Part shown: positions 21,180-32,166 of the stretch, one piece after another
Position numbering within the stretch: position 1 is the stretch's first letter
How the letters are laid out: every line of letters begins with the position of its first letter
NCBI GenBank assembly: GCA_018292915.2
Contig: JACVVK020000151.1
Coordinates: forward strand, 745,001-809,000
DNA length: 64,000 bases
Direction: 5' to 3'
From: Batillaria attramentaria
Taxonomy: Eukaryota > Mollusca > Gastropoda > Batillariidae
Position numbers and translations under genes: made by a program
Notes under the pieces: model-generated
Told to the model about the DNA's origin: nothing
What the model saw: only the letters and a program-made list of their open reading frames with translations
Database searches by the model: none

Positions 21180-21976
21180 AGTAGGCTCACCTGTATCATC
21201 AGCGTAGCGTCCCAGTCAAGTCGTTTGACGAATCTTAAATTTTTTCAGCACACAGTCATCTTTCTCCGTCCCTCCTGCTACTGTCCATTGTCGTTTTCAT
21301 TCACTGACCTGCTTTCGCCCTTTTGACAGAACGCCCACGTACACTAACGACAGGGAGTTACGGGCCCTTTCGTAGGGACAGATGGCGCTTTTTAAGCATC
21401 TCGGTTGTCTCAAACACTAAAAAGTTAAAGTAAAACAGCGTTTCTCCTACCTACCATGATCTCTGTTTTGACTGAAAAACGGATTGCAACAAAATTAGCA
21501 ACAGAAAATGTCAAACAACAAATGTAATTTATGATTTCATCGGTCATAACTTACACCAGTGAGCAGATAAAACACGCCTGTTGCACGCACAAAACTATAA
21601 TTCTGGGAGCTATTTGCACGCACTTTTTCGGGTACTTTCGGTTCTGCTCGATGCAAAGAGACGTAAAAACACCCTCACCTGCTCACTTTGACCTCTCCTT
21701 CCCCACATGTGGGTGCAAATAATTTCATTTCACAAGTAGGGATATATGCATGCAAATCTAATGCGCCATTTTGGTTGCTGATCACATGCGCACAACGTCA
21801 TCACTACTGGGGTAATTTCGTATACTATTCTTCAAGATTACCCTATAGATTTTAGGTAGCACTACGCGCATGTGGTTTTCTTCTTCGGAGGTTTTGGTGA
21901 GCCAGAGTCAACGCATTCGCGGGGATTACGGATTGTTGACAGTGCATCGTTTCTGATCTGTGACTATCACATTATC
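21180..21976. promoter_or_regulatory. Head-to-head promoter region
   Basis: Separates the minus-strand gene (possible 5' exon donor CAG/GTGAGC at about 21190) from the RING gene start at 21977. No TATA box is evident. A MITE fragment (21597-21842) carries a YY1-like GCCATTTTG motif. Shared promoter use is inferred from orientation and distance only. Confidence 0.4.
21597..21842. mobile_element. Truncated copy of a Mutator-like MITE
   Basis: Homologous to 40522-40774 over about 245 bases and ending in the same terminal repeat (TTCAAGATTACC). The left terminal repeat is missing. Confidence 0.8.
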
Positions 21977-22023
21977 ATGAGCCGCAAAACTCACCAAGAC
22001 ACAAAAGACTTTTACGAACAGAG
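21977..22023 (+). CDS. RING protein, exon 1
   Basis: ATG at 21977, encodes MSRKTHQDTKDFYEQ, donor GAG/GTAGGA. Confidence 0.78.
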
Positions 22024-25000
22024 GTAGGAACGCCATTTTTTTCTCTGTATGCATTAGTTTTGGAGTCTGCGCGGTATTTCGGTATTATACTTAGTAACTA
22101 TATCAACCTCTTTGTCCTCCTGTGTCGCACATGCGGATGATACCGCTCTCCAAACGGTCTACAGAAAGCTTTAGAATCTCCAGTACGCATGAAGAGGTTC
22201 TAAAGCTTACAATATTAAATATCCATCTAAAATCTATACTATGCTGCGCCATCTATTTGATCAAGATTTGTTTAAATCACCGTGGTTAGAACTAGAAGAC
22301 GTTAAAAACACGCTAGTTCATGTTTTGATTGTGTATGGCAGACACACCAGTTTGTAAGCAGAGTCTTTGTGCAGAAAACGTCGAAAAGAGTCTCCAGCAG
22401 TCATTCATCCAATCCTGGCGGTTAGACCTGGAAAACAGTAGCAAGTCTCTTTTAAGAGGATTTTTAAATTAGAATTTTGTCAAGAGCAGTACATTTCTTG
22501 GCTCCTGGATCCTAAAAGGGGCAAGAGATGAGGGACTTTGCACTGATTGTAGCATGGGTGTCGTAGGAGATGAGTATCATTTAGTTACTGAATGTCCTGC
22601 ACACTCAGAATCCCATGAAAAACACATACAATGGTACCTTTCATATTCTGCAGAGTTCAATCAATGTTTAATGTTTGTAATCTCCTATCCAGGAAAGTCG
22701 CACTTGGTTTTGCTAAATTTCTGAAAGAATGCAAAGTTGTGTAGAAAAAAGTTCTCATTGCTTAACACTTTTTGTTCCTAGTCTCTGTAATTGCTGTAAG
22801 TGTATGATAGCTTTATTTCATGTATTTTGTGGTAACAATATTGATCAGCACTCTTGTTTATTGGCCTCACAGTGATTGTTGTTGCTAACGTTTACTTTTT
22901 ACCCTACATTACCTTGTCATTTGCATTTCTTGTTTGTTTATATTGTTCCTCCATGCCCCAGTAGGGGTCAAAGGAAATAAAATCTTTGAATCTTGAATCA
23001 TGAAACAGCCGCTGCTTGTATGCGGAAAAATGATGACATGAAGACAAACTGATCTTGTGATATTAGCCAGATTTAGTAGGACTTCGTAAAGAGGACTTCG
23101 CTGAGCAGCATAACCCATTTAATAATAATAATAATAATGAGTATTGTATAGGCGCTTTACCCAATAACGCGGTTGCCGGTTACGAAAAGTCGGATGCTCT
23201 CCAGCGCCGGAGACACGAACGGTCCTCCTGATGTGGGGTACGCATGCGATGGCGAGCAACGTGAGCGTTTCGACCGACGAAGATGTTCGCAATAAAATTA
23301 AATCAATGAAAGTTCCTGAACTGAAAAAAATATCTGAAAGACAGGGGCGTGCGTTTTAGTGGCTACACAAAAGCGCAGCTTATCACTCTAGCCCTTGAAG
23401 CAGATCGGCAGTCGCTTCAACTGAGAGGTAGGCGGTGTAAAGGTCAAGTCGACCTGTGACTTGTGGCTTGCCACTAATTTTTATTCAAGCACTTTGGCTG
23501 TTTATCAGTGCGAACTGAACTTTTGCTTGGAAATAAAAGTCTTTCTTTCTTGATTTTTGGTTCCATAACGATTGTGTTCAAACAATGTAGGTACCGGGAC
23601 AGAATTTGTCCGCCTGTACCCGACGAAATGGCGACTGCACGCGCTAGGCCACGGAGACGGGTCGACGTTCTGCCTTCGAATCGATTTTATCCACAAATTT
23701 CTTGAAACTTTTGAAGAAAAGGGCTCAAACTGAACGATCTCACCATTAGGTAAGACCATCTCTGGGAATTTCTCCAGCTTATCTGATTTTCTCGAGCCAT
23801 TTTGGCAGCCGATAGCAACGCAGTGGTAGTGCGGCATCGTGTGTGACTCGAGTAGCCCACATGCCGAGTATCAAGCCTAGTCTCGGTCCAAAATCGCGCA
23901 CGTTCACGCATGTTCACGCGCTATAACGAGAATCGGCAACCGCAGTATTTCATGAATCAGCTCAAAGCGCCGCGAACTGAACCCAACACACACACTCACG
24001 TGAATCACATGCATTCTCTCACACACTGGACATAAACACATTACAATCACGTGGTGCGAAGGGTCAGCTCAGCTACTGAAGAATTTATGTACGTAAATTA
24101 GGCTCACACGGCAGAGGCCGTGAGCTGCTAACGCGCTGTGATTGGCTAATGGCACCCCTAATTTACATGATATATGCAAATGGGTTACGCTGCTCAGCGA
24201 AGTCCTCCGTACGAAATCCTACAAAATCTCACTAGTAATACCAGTAATACTAATACTAGTAATAGTCGTGGCACTGGCAGTATTTGTTGTTATTGCCTGA
24301 CGTTAGCAGAGATGAAAAGACTGTTCAGAACTCATTAGTACGACTCAAAAATTACTCTTATAATCTTAATTTCAATTTCTCATAAAGAATATCATTGATG
24401 GGTCATCATTTCGGAAATTTTGTCGTTGGCTAGTGTTTGGGCAAGGGGGTGTGTTTCACTTGCTGTTCTCGGAAAGTCTAAAATTGATGTGAATTTGCAT
24501 TTCCTGACTTGTACTTGCATAAAACGTGTTGATTGTGCTCATCATAGGTTCAACTGTGTGGTGTGCTTGTGCCCTCGCCTGCGCATGGTGTCTGGTATGT
24601 GTCAGCATCGAGTCTGCATCACCTGCCTATATGGGGATGGCGTTTATCTGCGAGACAGCTTTCTCAAGTGTCCTGTCTGCCAGTATCACTGCTCATTTCC
24701 ATGCAGCAAGTATGTTTATTGTTACGATCAGCAGTGAAAGCCTTGCTAACTGGTCATGGGGGCCCCAGAGTAATATTAACCCACCAAACCTCCATCCTGT
24801 TGTGCCACACACCCCCCCCCCCCACCCCACCCCAACCCCCACATGCTGATAATCATTGAAAGTGAAACGATTTTAGAAGTATTGATAGCTAAGAATGATA
24901 AAATATTTAAGTAAAATACAAGGTTGCTATGACTATAGAGTATCTTTCATTTTCACTGTTCAGTAACTTCTAGTTCTACCACAGGTTTTGCAATAGTGAA

Positions 25001-28000
25001 TAGGTATGATACTAACTCCTAACTGCCCCCCCCCCCCCCCCCCCCCCCCCCTCACTGTTGTGCAAAGTCCGGTAGCTCACTGTCTAAAGGCGTGTCTTAA
25101 TTGATCCCGAACAAGTCCGAGGAACCACGAAGAGCGAAGAAAAAATGCTTCGCACGAATCATTTTTGTTGTTCGTGAGGAGATTTTGGACAGTTCGGGCT
25201 TCGCTCGACATGCAATGCGAGGAACTGCGAACAACCGCGAGGGATTTCGCCAGGCGCTATCTGATTGGCTGGTCCAGATTCGCCGGCTATCTGATTTCAA
25301 TATGGCGGAGGGTCGCGCTCGCACTATGGCCGGCGTCAGTTCAAAGTTACAAGCATTAATATTTCGACAATGAAGAAGTTTCTTGGTGCTGATGGAATAC
25401 ATTGATTAGTAAGGATAGTGTACATTTGACTTCCAATGCTACAGGTGAAGTAAGAATGCGGAATATCTGTAGACTAGTTACAGCGTTTTTGCTTCGCGTG
25501 CTAACGCCGTCTGCTAGCGTGGCAGTGTGCACAGGTCGGGCTCGTGTTGTCACATGGCGAGTACCGAGTCAAAGTTCTAGTCCCTGATATTTCAGGCATC
25601 TATAACTTTCAATTTTTTCATGGCTCACTTGCGTCACACTGATTACTGAGGCAGTTTAGAATTTTAATTTTGTTGCTGAGATTGATGCAAAACCGCGACA
25701 TTGTTGTCGGTATGACGTTTTTCTTCAGCTGTGTGCTGGTGACCGTTTGCTACGCTGGTGTATCGGCTCGTAACTGTCTGTCGGTTCAGTGGTTTTGTTG
25801 GTGATTATTTCGGTTTTTAATGCAATTCATGGCGCGCGGCGCAGTTGGGTCATATTGGTTAGTTCAGATAGTGCCCTTTTGAGTGCGTAAAGCCATGTTG
25901 TAACTCCTTGATTTCCCTCAAAAGCTACAGTTGCTACGAGACGCACTTCACTGGTAAGCTCACAATCGGCGCCATTGCTATTTTCCTTCGGTCACGTGTC
26001 AGGAATGCCCGACGCCTGATTACTAGTGGTACGTAGAGGCCACGCCGAACAAAGCCAAGGAAGTTCGCTTGTGTTCGAGCGAAGACTTGTTCGGGATCAA
26101 TTAAGACGTGCCTTAACGGGTTACTTACTTAGGCCCTTGGCTCCACGTGAAGCATAGGCCATCGACAACCCTTCGCCATCGCACTCTGTTCTGGGCTAGT
26201 CTTGCTACTCCAGTCCAGTTGGTCCCCTGCTTACATTACATAGCTCTGCCTCAGTGTCCCGCCTCCAGCTGTTGCGAGGCCGGCCTCTCTTCCTTTTCCC
26301 CTGCGGGTTCCATGTCACTTGTCAGGGCTTGGCGTGTGGTGCTGGATGCTGGCTTCGTGAGGGTGTGTCCAATCCAGCGCCACTTCCTCCGCAGGATCTG
26401 CTTGGCCACTGGTTCCTGCCCCGCTCGCTCCCACAGCTCTTCATTCCGGATCTTCTCTCTTCTCCGGATGTTGAAGATGCGCCTCAGACAGGTGTTGAGA
26501 AATGTCTGGATCTTCTGCTGCATCGTCTTCGTTGTCCTCCATGTTTCGCATCCGTAGAGCAGAACTGACTTCAAGTTGGAGTTGAAGATGCGAAGTTTGG
26601 TTCTTATGCTGACAACTTTGGATGCCCAGACGTTCTTCAGCATGACCATTGCTGCCCTTGCCTTGCCGATTCTGGCTGTGACGTCTCGGTCTGTGCCTCC
26701 CTGTCCATCAACCACACTCCCCAGGCAGACAAATGACTCCCACCTGCCTGATGGGCTCTCCACCGACTGTGACTGGTGTGTTGGCAGTGGTATTGATCTT
26801 CATCAGCTCGGTTTTCCTCCTGTTGATCTTGAGCCCTGTGGAGGCTGTTCCGGCTGATGTGGCTTCCAGGTGCGTAGTCTTGTAGTGCATCTGGCTGTGG
26901 CTGTGAGACAGGAGCGCCAGGTCGTCCGCGAAGTCGAGGTCATCCAGCTGCGTCCAGAGTGTCCACTGTAACCCGTTTTTCCTGCCTGCTGTAGTGGTCT
27001 TCATGATCCAGTCGATGACCAGGAGGAAGAGAAACGGGGACAACAGGCATCCCTGGCGGACTTCGGTCTTCACCTCGAAGCTTTCTGACAACTGGCCAGC
27101 ATGGGCAATCCTGCAGCTCATGTCTTGGTAGGTGCACTGGATCAAGGAGATGATCTTCCCGGGAACTCCATAGTGCCTTAGCAGCTTCCACAGCGCCTCT
27201 CTGTCTACACTGTCGAAAGCCTTCTCATAGTCTATGAAGTTGATGTAGAGAGGGGAGTTCCACTCCAGTGACTGCTCCACAATGATGCGTAGGCTGGCAA
27301 TCTGGTCAGCGCAGGACCTGTTCCTGCGAAAGCCCGCCTGCTGGTCTCGGAGCATGGGGTCGACTGCCTCTCTTATCCTCTCCAGTAGAATTCTGTTGAG
27401 AACCTTGCCTGGCACTGACAGGAGCATGATCCCTCGGTAGTTGCTGCAGTCCCTGAGGTCCCCTTTCTTTGGCAGCTTGATGACGATCCCTTCTTTCCAC
27501 TGGGCTGGCACCTCTTCCTTCTCCCAGATCTTGCTGAATAGGCTGTGCAGCATGTTGACGGCTGTCTCTGTGTCTGCTTTGATGGCTTCTGCTGGTATCT
27601 CGTCCGGCCCTGCAGCTTTCCCATTTCTCAGTGTCATGATGGCTTTCCTGATCTCCACCTTAGAGGGCTTGTCGCAGTTGATGGGTAGTTCTGTCTCAGC
27701 TGGTGGGATGTCTGGTGGTGTTTCAGGGATGGGGCGATTTAACAGCTCCCTGAAGTGTTCTGCCCTTCGCTTCAGCTGTTCCTCAGTTGTCAGTGGGTGC
27801 CCGTTCTTGTCCTTCACTGGTTTGTCTGTCTGCTGGAATTTGCCCGTGAGCTTCTTGGTCACCTGGTACAGGTCTTTTAGATTCCCTTGTCGGGCTGCTT
27901 CCTCTGCTTGACTGGCCAGGTTGTCGATGTAGTCCCTCTTGTCCTTCCTGGTGCTCCTCTTCACTTCTCTGTCAGCTGCTGTGTATTCCTCTTGTGCCTT

Positions 28001-31000
28001 TGCCTTAGCTCTTCTTGTTCGGCTCGTGTTCAGTGCAGCTTTCTTCTCTTTCCTAACTTCCAGCTTCTGGATGGTATCAGCAGAGATCCATTCCTTGTGT
28101 TGGGTCTTTCTCTTGCCAAGGACCTCTTCGCATGTGTCGTGCCAAAGTTTTCTTGCTGTGTTCCCAGTGTGTCTCGATGTCCATTTCACTGTCTTCTATC
28201 AGGTCTTGCAGTGGCTGGAACCTGTTGGAAAGGCTGATCCGGAATGCTGCTTGTGTCTCTGTGTTCCTGAGTAGTCCAACGTTGTACCTGGTCCGTGTGT
28301 TGTTGGCGTTGGTGTGCCTCTTAAGCCGAAGTCTCAATGTTGTTGCAAGAAGGTGGTGGTCTGATGATACATCGGCACCCCTCATCACACGCACATCCCG
28401 CCACGATCTCCTGAACTTCCGGCTGATGCAGATGTGATCAATCTGGTTCTCCGTGACATGGTCCGGCGATCTCCATGTGGCCTTGTGGATGCGCTTGTGT
28501 GGGAAGATGCTGCCTCCTATCACCAGCTGGTTCAGGGCACAAAAGTTTGCAAAGCGCTCGCCATTTTCGTTCATCTGTCCCCAGTCCGTGTGTTCCCATG
28601 GTGTCCTCGTAGCCTGTGTTGTCTGATCCAATCTTGGCGTTGAAGTCTCCCATCAGTATGGTCATGTCCTTGGCTCCTCCCTCTATCTATCACTGTCTGC
28701 AGTTCTTGGTAGAAGTCATCTTTTTTCTCCTCTTCCGCATCATTGGTGGGAGCGTAGCACTGGATGATGTTCAGCTTGATGTCTTTTTTCTTGGTGATGA
28801 ATTTGGCTGTGATGATGCGGGAGTTGACAGGTTCCCAGCCGATGAGTGCCCGCTGTGCCTCCGGTGCCAGCATCAGGGCCACGCCCTCAGTGTGGGGGGG
28901 CTCCATCCTCTGTGTGTCCAGAGTACAGCAATTGCTCTCCCGATGAAAATCTCAGCTGTCCTGTCTGTAGCCACCTCGTCTCACTCAGTCCCAGTACTCC
29001 TATCTTGTAGTTCTTCATCTCTCTTGCTACTTGTAAGGTCCTTCCTACTTCATACATTAGTCATGTTCCATGTGGCTACTCTCGTTGTTGTCCTGGGTGT
29101 TAGAAGGGGGGTCGGCCTTGCAGCTTCCTTTCGGCTTTCGCTGCAATGCGTCATAGGTCTCCGGGATGGAGACCCTTCCTCGCCCAGGTGAATGTCTCGG
29201 TTTGTTGTTGTCGATGCTTTTGTAACTTAGTGTTTTTTACAGGTAGGGCTGTTAACCCTACGCAAACCCGTTTAGCCTCTTGGAGAGGTGGTCCACATTC
29301 GTCTGACCTCTACCCTTTGGACCTGTCCAGCTTGGGTGACCCTGCCAGGAGCATGTGCTCCTGCTGGCATAGCTCTCTGGGTCATTGAGGTACTCAAGCC
29401 ACTACCCCACGACAAGGGGTGGACCATGTAGGGTTAACGGGTTACGCAGAATACATAATCAGTCTCTCTCCATCCCGTTTTGCACTCAGCTCGGCCGTGG
29501 AGTGCTACCGGCTCGCGACGGTCCCTACCGATGTGCAAGTTCCAGTAGCTTACTGTCTAACGGGATATGCCGAGTCTGGTATCAGCAGAGCGGAAAAGAC
29601 AGGCGCAACGGACCAAACACTGCGCTCGCAAAGCCCGACAAATTAAGAGAAATAAACTGGCTGCGAGATGTTGGCCACACTTAAACACTGCTTTTAAAAA
29701 AATACAAATTTATAAAATGATCGCTTGGTAACAACGACAGGGACAACAAACAAAAACTGATTTTCAACAACACAATCAATACAAACACTATAACATAAAA
29801 GAGCAAATGAACGTTGCATGTACTGTGTTTATTGAGGGGTTGTGTGTGCGTGCATGCGTACTTTGTCCCCTCACACACACCACACACACACACACACACG
29901 CCGCGCACGCGCGCGCATGCACCCTTCCCATCACAGTGATTTTTAGGACTGCATACTTTAGCGTCAAATGCTAAGTACTATACAATGGACTGTCTGATTG
30001 GCCAGACCATTCCAGTGTCGTTTTTCACATACCCGTTTCAAAGATCCAACACAGTAGCCGATGAACTGACTGGGCAAGGGGCTGAACAAAGAAATTGCCG
30101 CCCGAATGCAAATTTATGTTCTTGTATGATTAGCGAAAGCAGACAAAATTCAGTCTTTTCGCGAAAAATCCGTTTTTTCGCGACCAAAACCGGCTTTTAT
30201 GTTCGCGAAAAAACGTCAATCTTTCCGCGAAAAAAATAATGTCGCGAAAAAACGGTTTTTTTTTTCGCAAAAAAATGGTATGCACTTTTTTTGCAGAAAG
30301 TTGGTGTCCCACTCAATCAGGTTTTCGCGAAAAAAACACCGTCCTGTTTTTTCGTGAAGAAACTGACGGGCAAAATACGGGGCGCCGCAAGTTGCACCAA
30401 ACCGGCCGTAGGGCTGAAGATCAGCTCTGCCGGGTACCGAGCTTAACGTGTATAAGAGCTGAAGGCCTATAACACCGTTTCATGCACGCTAACTGCCTAA
30501 AGTTGCGATACACATGTACAACCACTGAGTAACAACCAATAATTTTGAAAGAACAATAACTACGAGAGCGGAGCAGAGAGAGAGAATCTCAGCTGGCCGT
30601 ATTCACGCGGCTGCAGCGTGTGTGATTTATTCAGTAACGGCCAGCGTCCACTTCACGTGTAATTAGTGTGTGTGTCAGGTAACCGAGCGTGTACCGGCCG
30701 CACTGTTCACGAGGTCCGATGCGCGGCTGGTCAGTGTCAGACACGAAGTAAGCAAGCTGCTTCAGCCGGTCGGTGCACGACTTCGCGTGGCGCAGGGCAC
30801 ATGTAGTGTATGAAATTCTGGCTTTAAATCGTATCACTCGATTCCAACACCCACCACAATACACGGTGCTACTGTGACACACATCATCATGTGTAGTCGT
30901 TCGTGTATCAGTGCGCGGACACAAAAATATCGTCTGCTAGAGTCTGCTGCTCGCAACACTGGTGACGTCGCTCCACTTGATTATTCAGTAGGCACTGATG

Positions 31001-32090
31001 AACATGGCGACGCACAGCACACACATTTTTCACACGTACGATGAGAGAGAGAGAGAGAGATGGGTGTGACCAGAACAGCCTGGGATGTTGTATTCATTCA
31101 GTGCGCTTGAGCGAGCCAAATGAGTGCCGTTTTCTGGTTTCAAACGGCGCCCCATATTTGTCTGGTTTCCCGCGAAAAAACTGACGGGTGCTTTTTCGCG
31201 AAAAAAAACTGCTTTTACTTTTTTCCCGGAAAACCTTTTTCTGCAGAAGAACTGACTTTTTTTCGCGGAAACCTGATTTTTCGTGGAAAAAAGTCAGTTT
31301 TTTCGCGAAAAAGTCTATTTCTGAAGAAAAAACTTTTTCGCGAAAAAAATCGCTATCGAATGTTTTTGCGATGAAAGGAAATTGCCGCCTTTTTGTGAAA
31401 CAACAACAACAACAACCAACAGTTTTTCGCGAAGAAGTGCCGTTTTTTCGCGATAAAATCGACTTTTTCGAAAAACTGCTTTGTTGCGAAAAAAAAAAAC
31501 CTTCATTTTTGTCTGCTTTCGCCAATCATATTCTTGTGCATTGCTGCTGTAAGTTCCGGGTCTGTGAAACAGGTATGTGAAAAATGACACGTCCTTTGCG
31601 GCCAGTTGGCGGCGCCTCAGTTGTCAGTCGCCAGCCTGTGCTTTGTCTGGATTTCGGCTTCTTTGATGATAGCGGCGATACGAGTGACGAGTTGCATGAT
31701 AGCCCGAGTCGAGACAAGTTTGACTTGATAGTGTCAAAGTCAGTTCTGGTAGTTGTGAAATAATATTATTAGGCATCAGATAATTTAATCAATGAGGATC
31801 TGTGTGTGTTCGCGGTGGAGGTGTAGGCATTTCTAATTTAATTAGACATGCCTACACCTCCACCGTATGCACACAGATCCTCATTGATTTGACACCACAG
31901 TTCAGGTTAACCACAGGCAAAAGAACTTTCTTTCGTGCAATGTTACTGTAAACTTCTGGTATATAAAGAAGTAGATCGCATTACATGTGTGTGTGTGTGG
32001 GGGGGGGGGGGTGGGGGGGGGGACTCAGACATTTTTATTGTTCAGACATATTGTCCATAACAATGGAGTGAGCAAGAAACAGTGAAAAAG

Positions 32091-32166
<76 letters not shown>

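Larger units (their letters stand above)
23163..23941. mobile_element. Insertion carrying SAP and THAP coding fragments
   Basis: Inserted in the SINE and edged by a short inverted repeat (ACGCGGTTGCCGG at 23167-23179; CGGCAACCGC at 23934-23943). One coding fragment starts near each end and points inward. THAP domains are typical of P-element and Kolobok-type transposases. This looks like an internally deleted transposon; superfamily unassigned and no target duplication seen. Confidence 0.5.
23123..24085 (-). mobile_element. SINE family B, interrupted
   Basis: The SINE 3' end (AATAATGAGTATTGTATAGG) lies at 23123-23160. Its body resumes at about 23942 (CATGAATCAGCTCAAAGCGC) and continues to about 24080, where the copy is 5'-truncated. 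Both parts are reverse-complement to 44456-44943. About 780 bases are inserted between them. Confidence 0.8.
23069..24226. mobile_element. Inverted-repeat-bounded segment (possible MITE host)
   Basis: The left edge GTAGGACTTCGTAAAGAGGA to GCATAACCCATTT at 23121 is repeated inverted at 24178-24226 with about 85 percent identity. Inside lie parts of a minus-strand SINE and a THAP/SAP segment. No target duplication found. Confidence 0.6.
26125..29433 (-). mobile_element. RTE-like LINE, near full length, inactive
   Basis: A 3.3 kb element on the minus strand with perfect 12-bp duplications, a short TAAGTAAGTAA 3' end and a single-ORF plan: AP endonuclease followed by reverse transcriptase and a C-terminal tail. 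Length, a single ORF and a short-repeat tail fit the RTE clade, though I cannot exclude a related clade. The ORF is broken by at least four frameshifts (near 29050, 28630, 28150 and 26750), so the copy is dead. It lies in intron 2 of the RING gene, antisense to it. Confidence 0.85.

Noticed and set aside
27441..29191. Plus-strand open frames of 100-190 codons over the LINE
   Set aside because: They are antisense shadows of the minus-strand endonuclease and reverse transcriptase, whose motifs are explicit.
30130..31590. Phe/Lys-rich frames of 80-140 codons in the TTCGCGAA element
   Set aside because: They come from the repeated TTTTCGCGAAAA motif, appear on both strands, and carry no domain.
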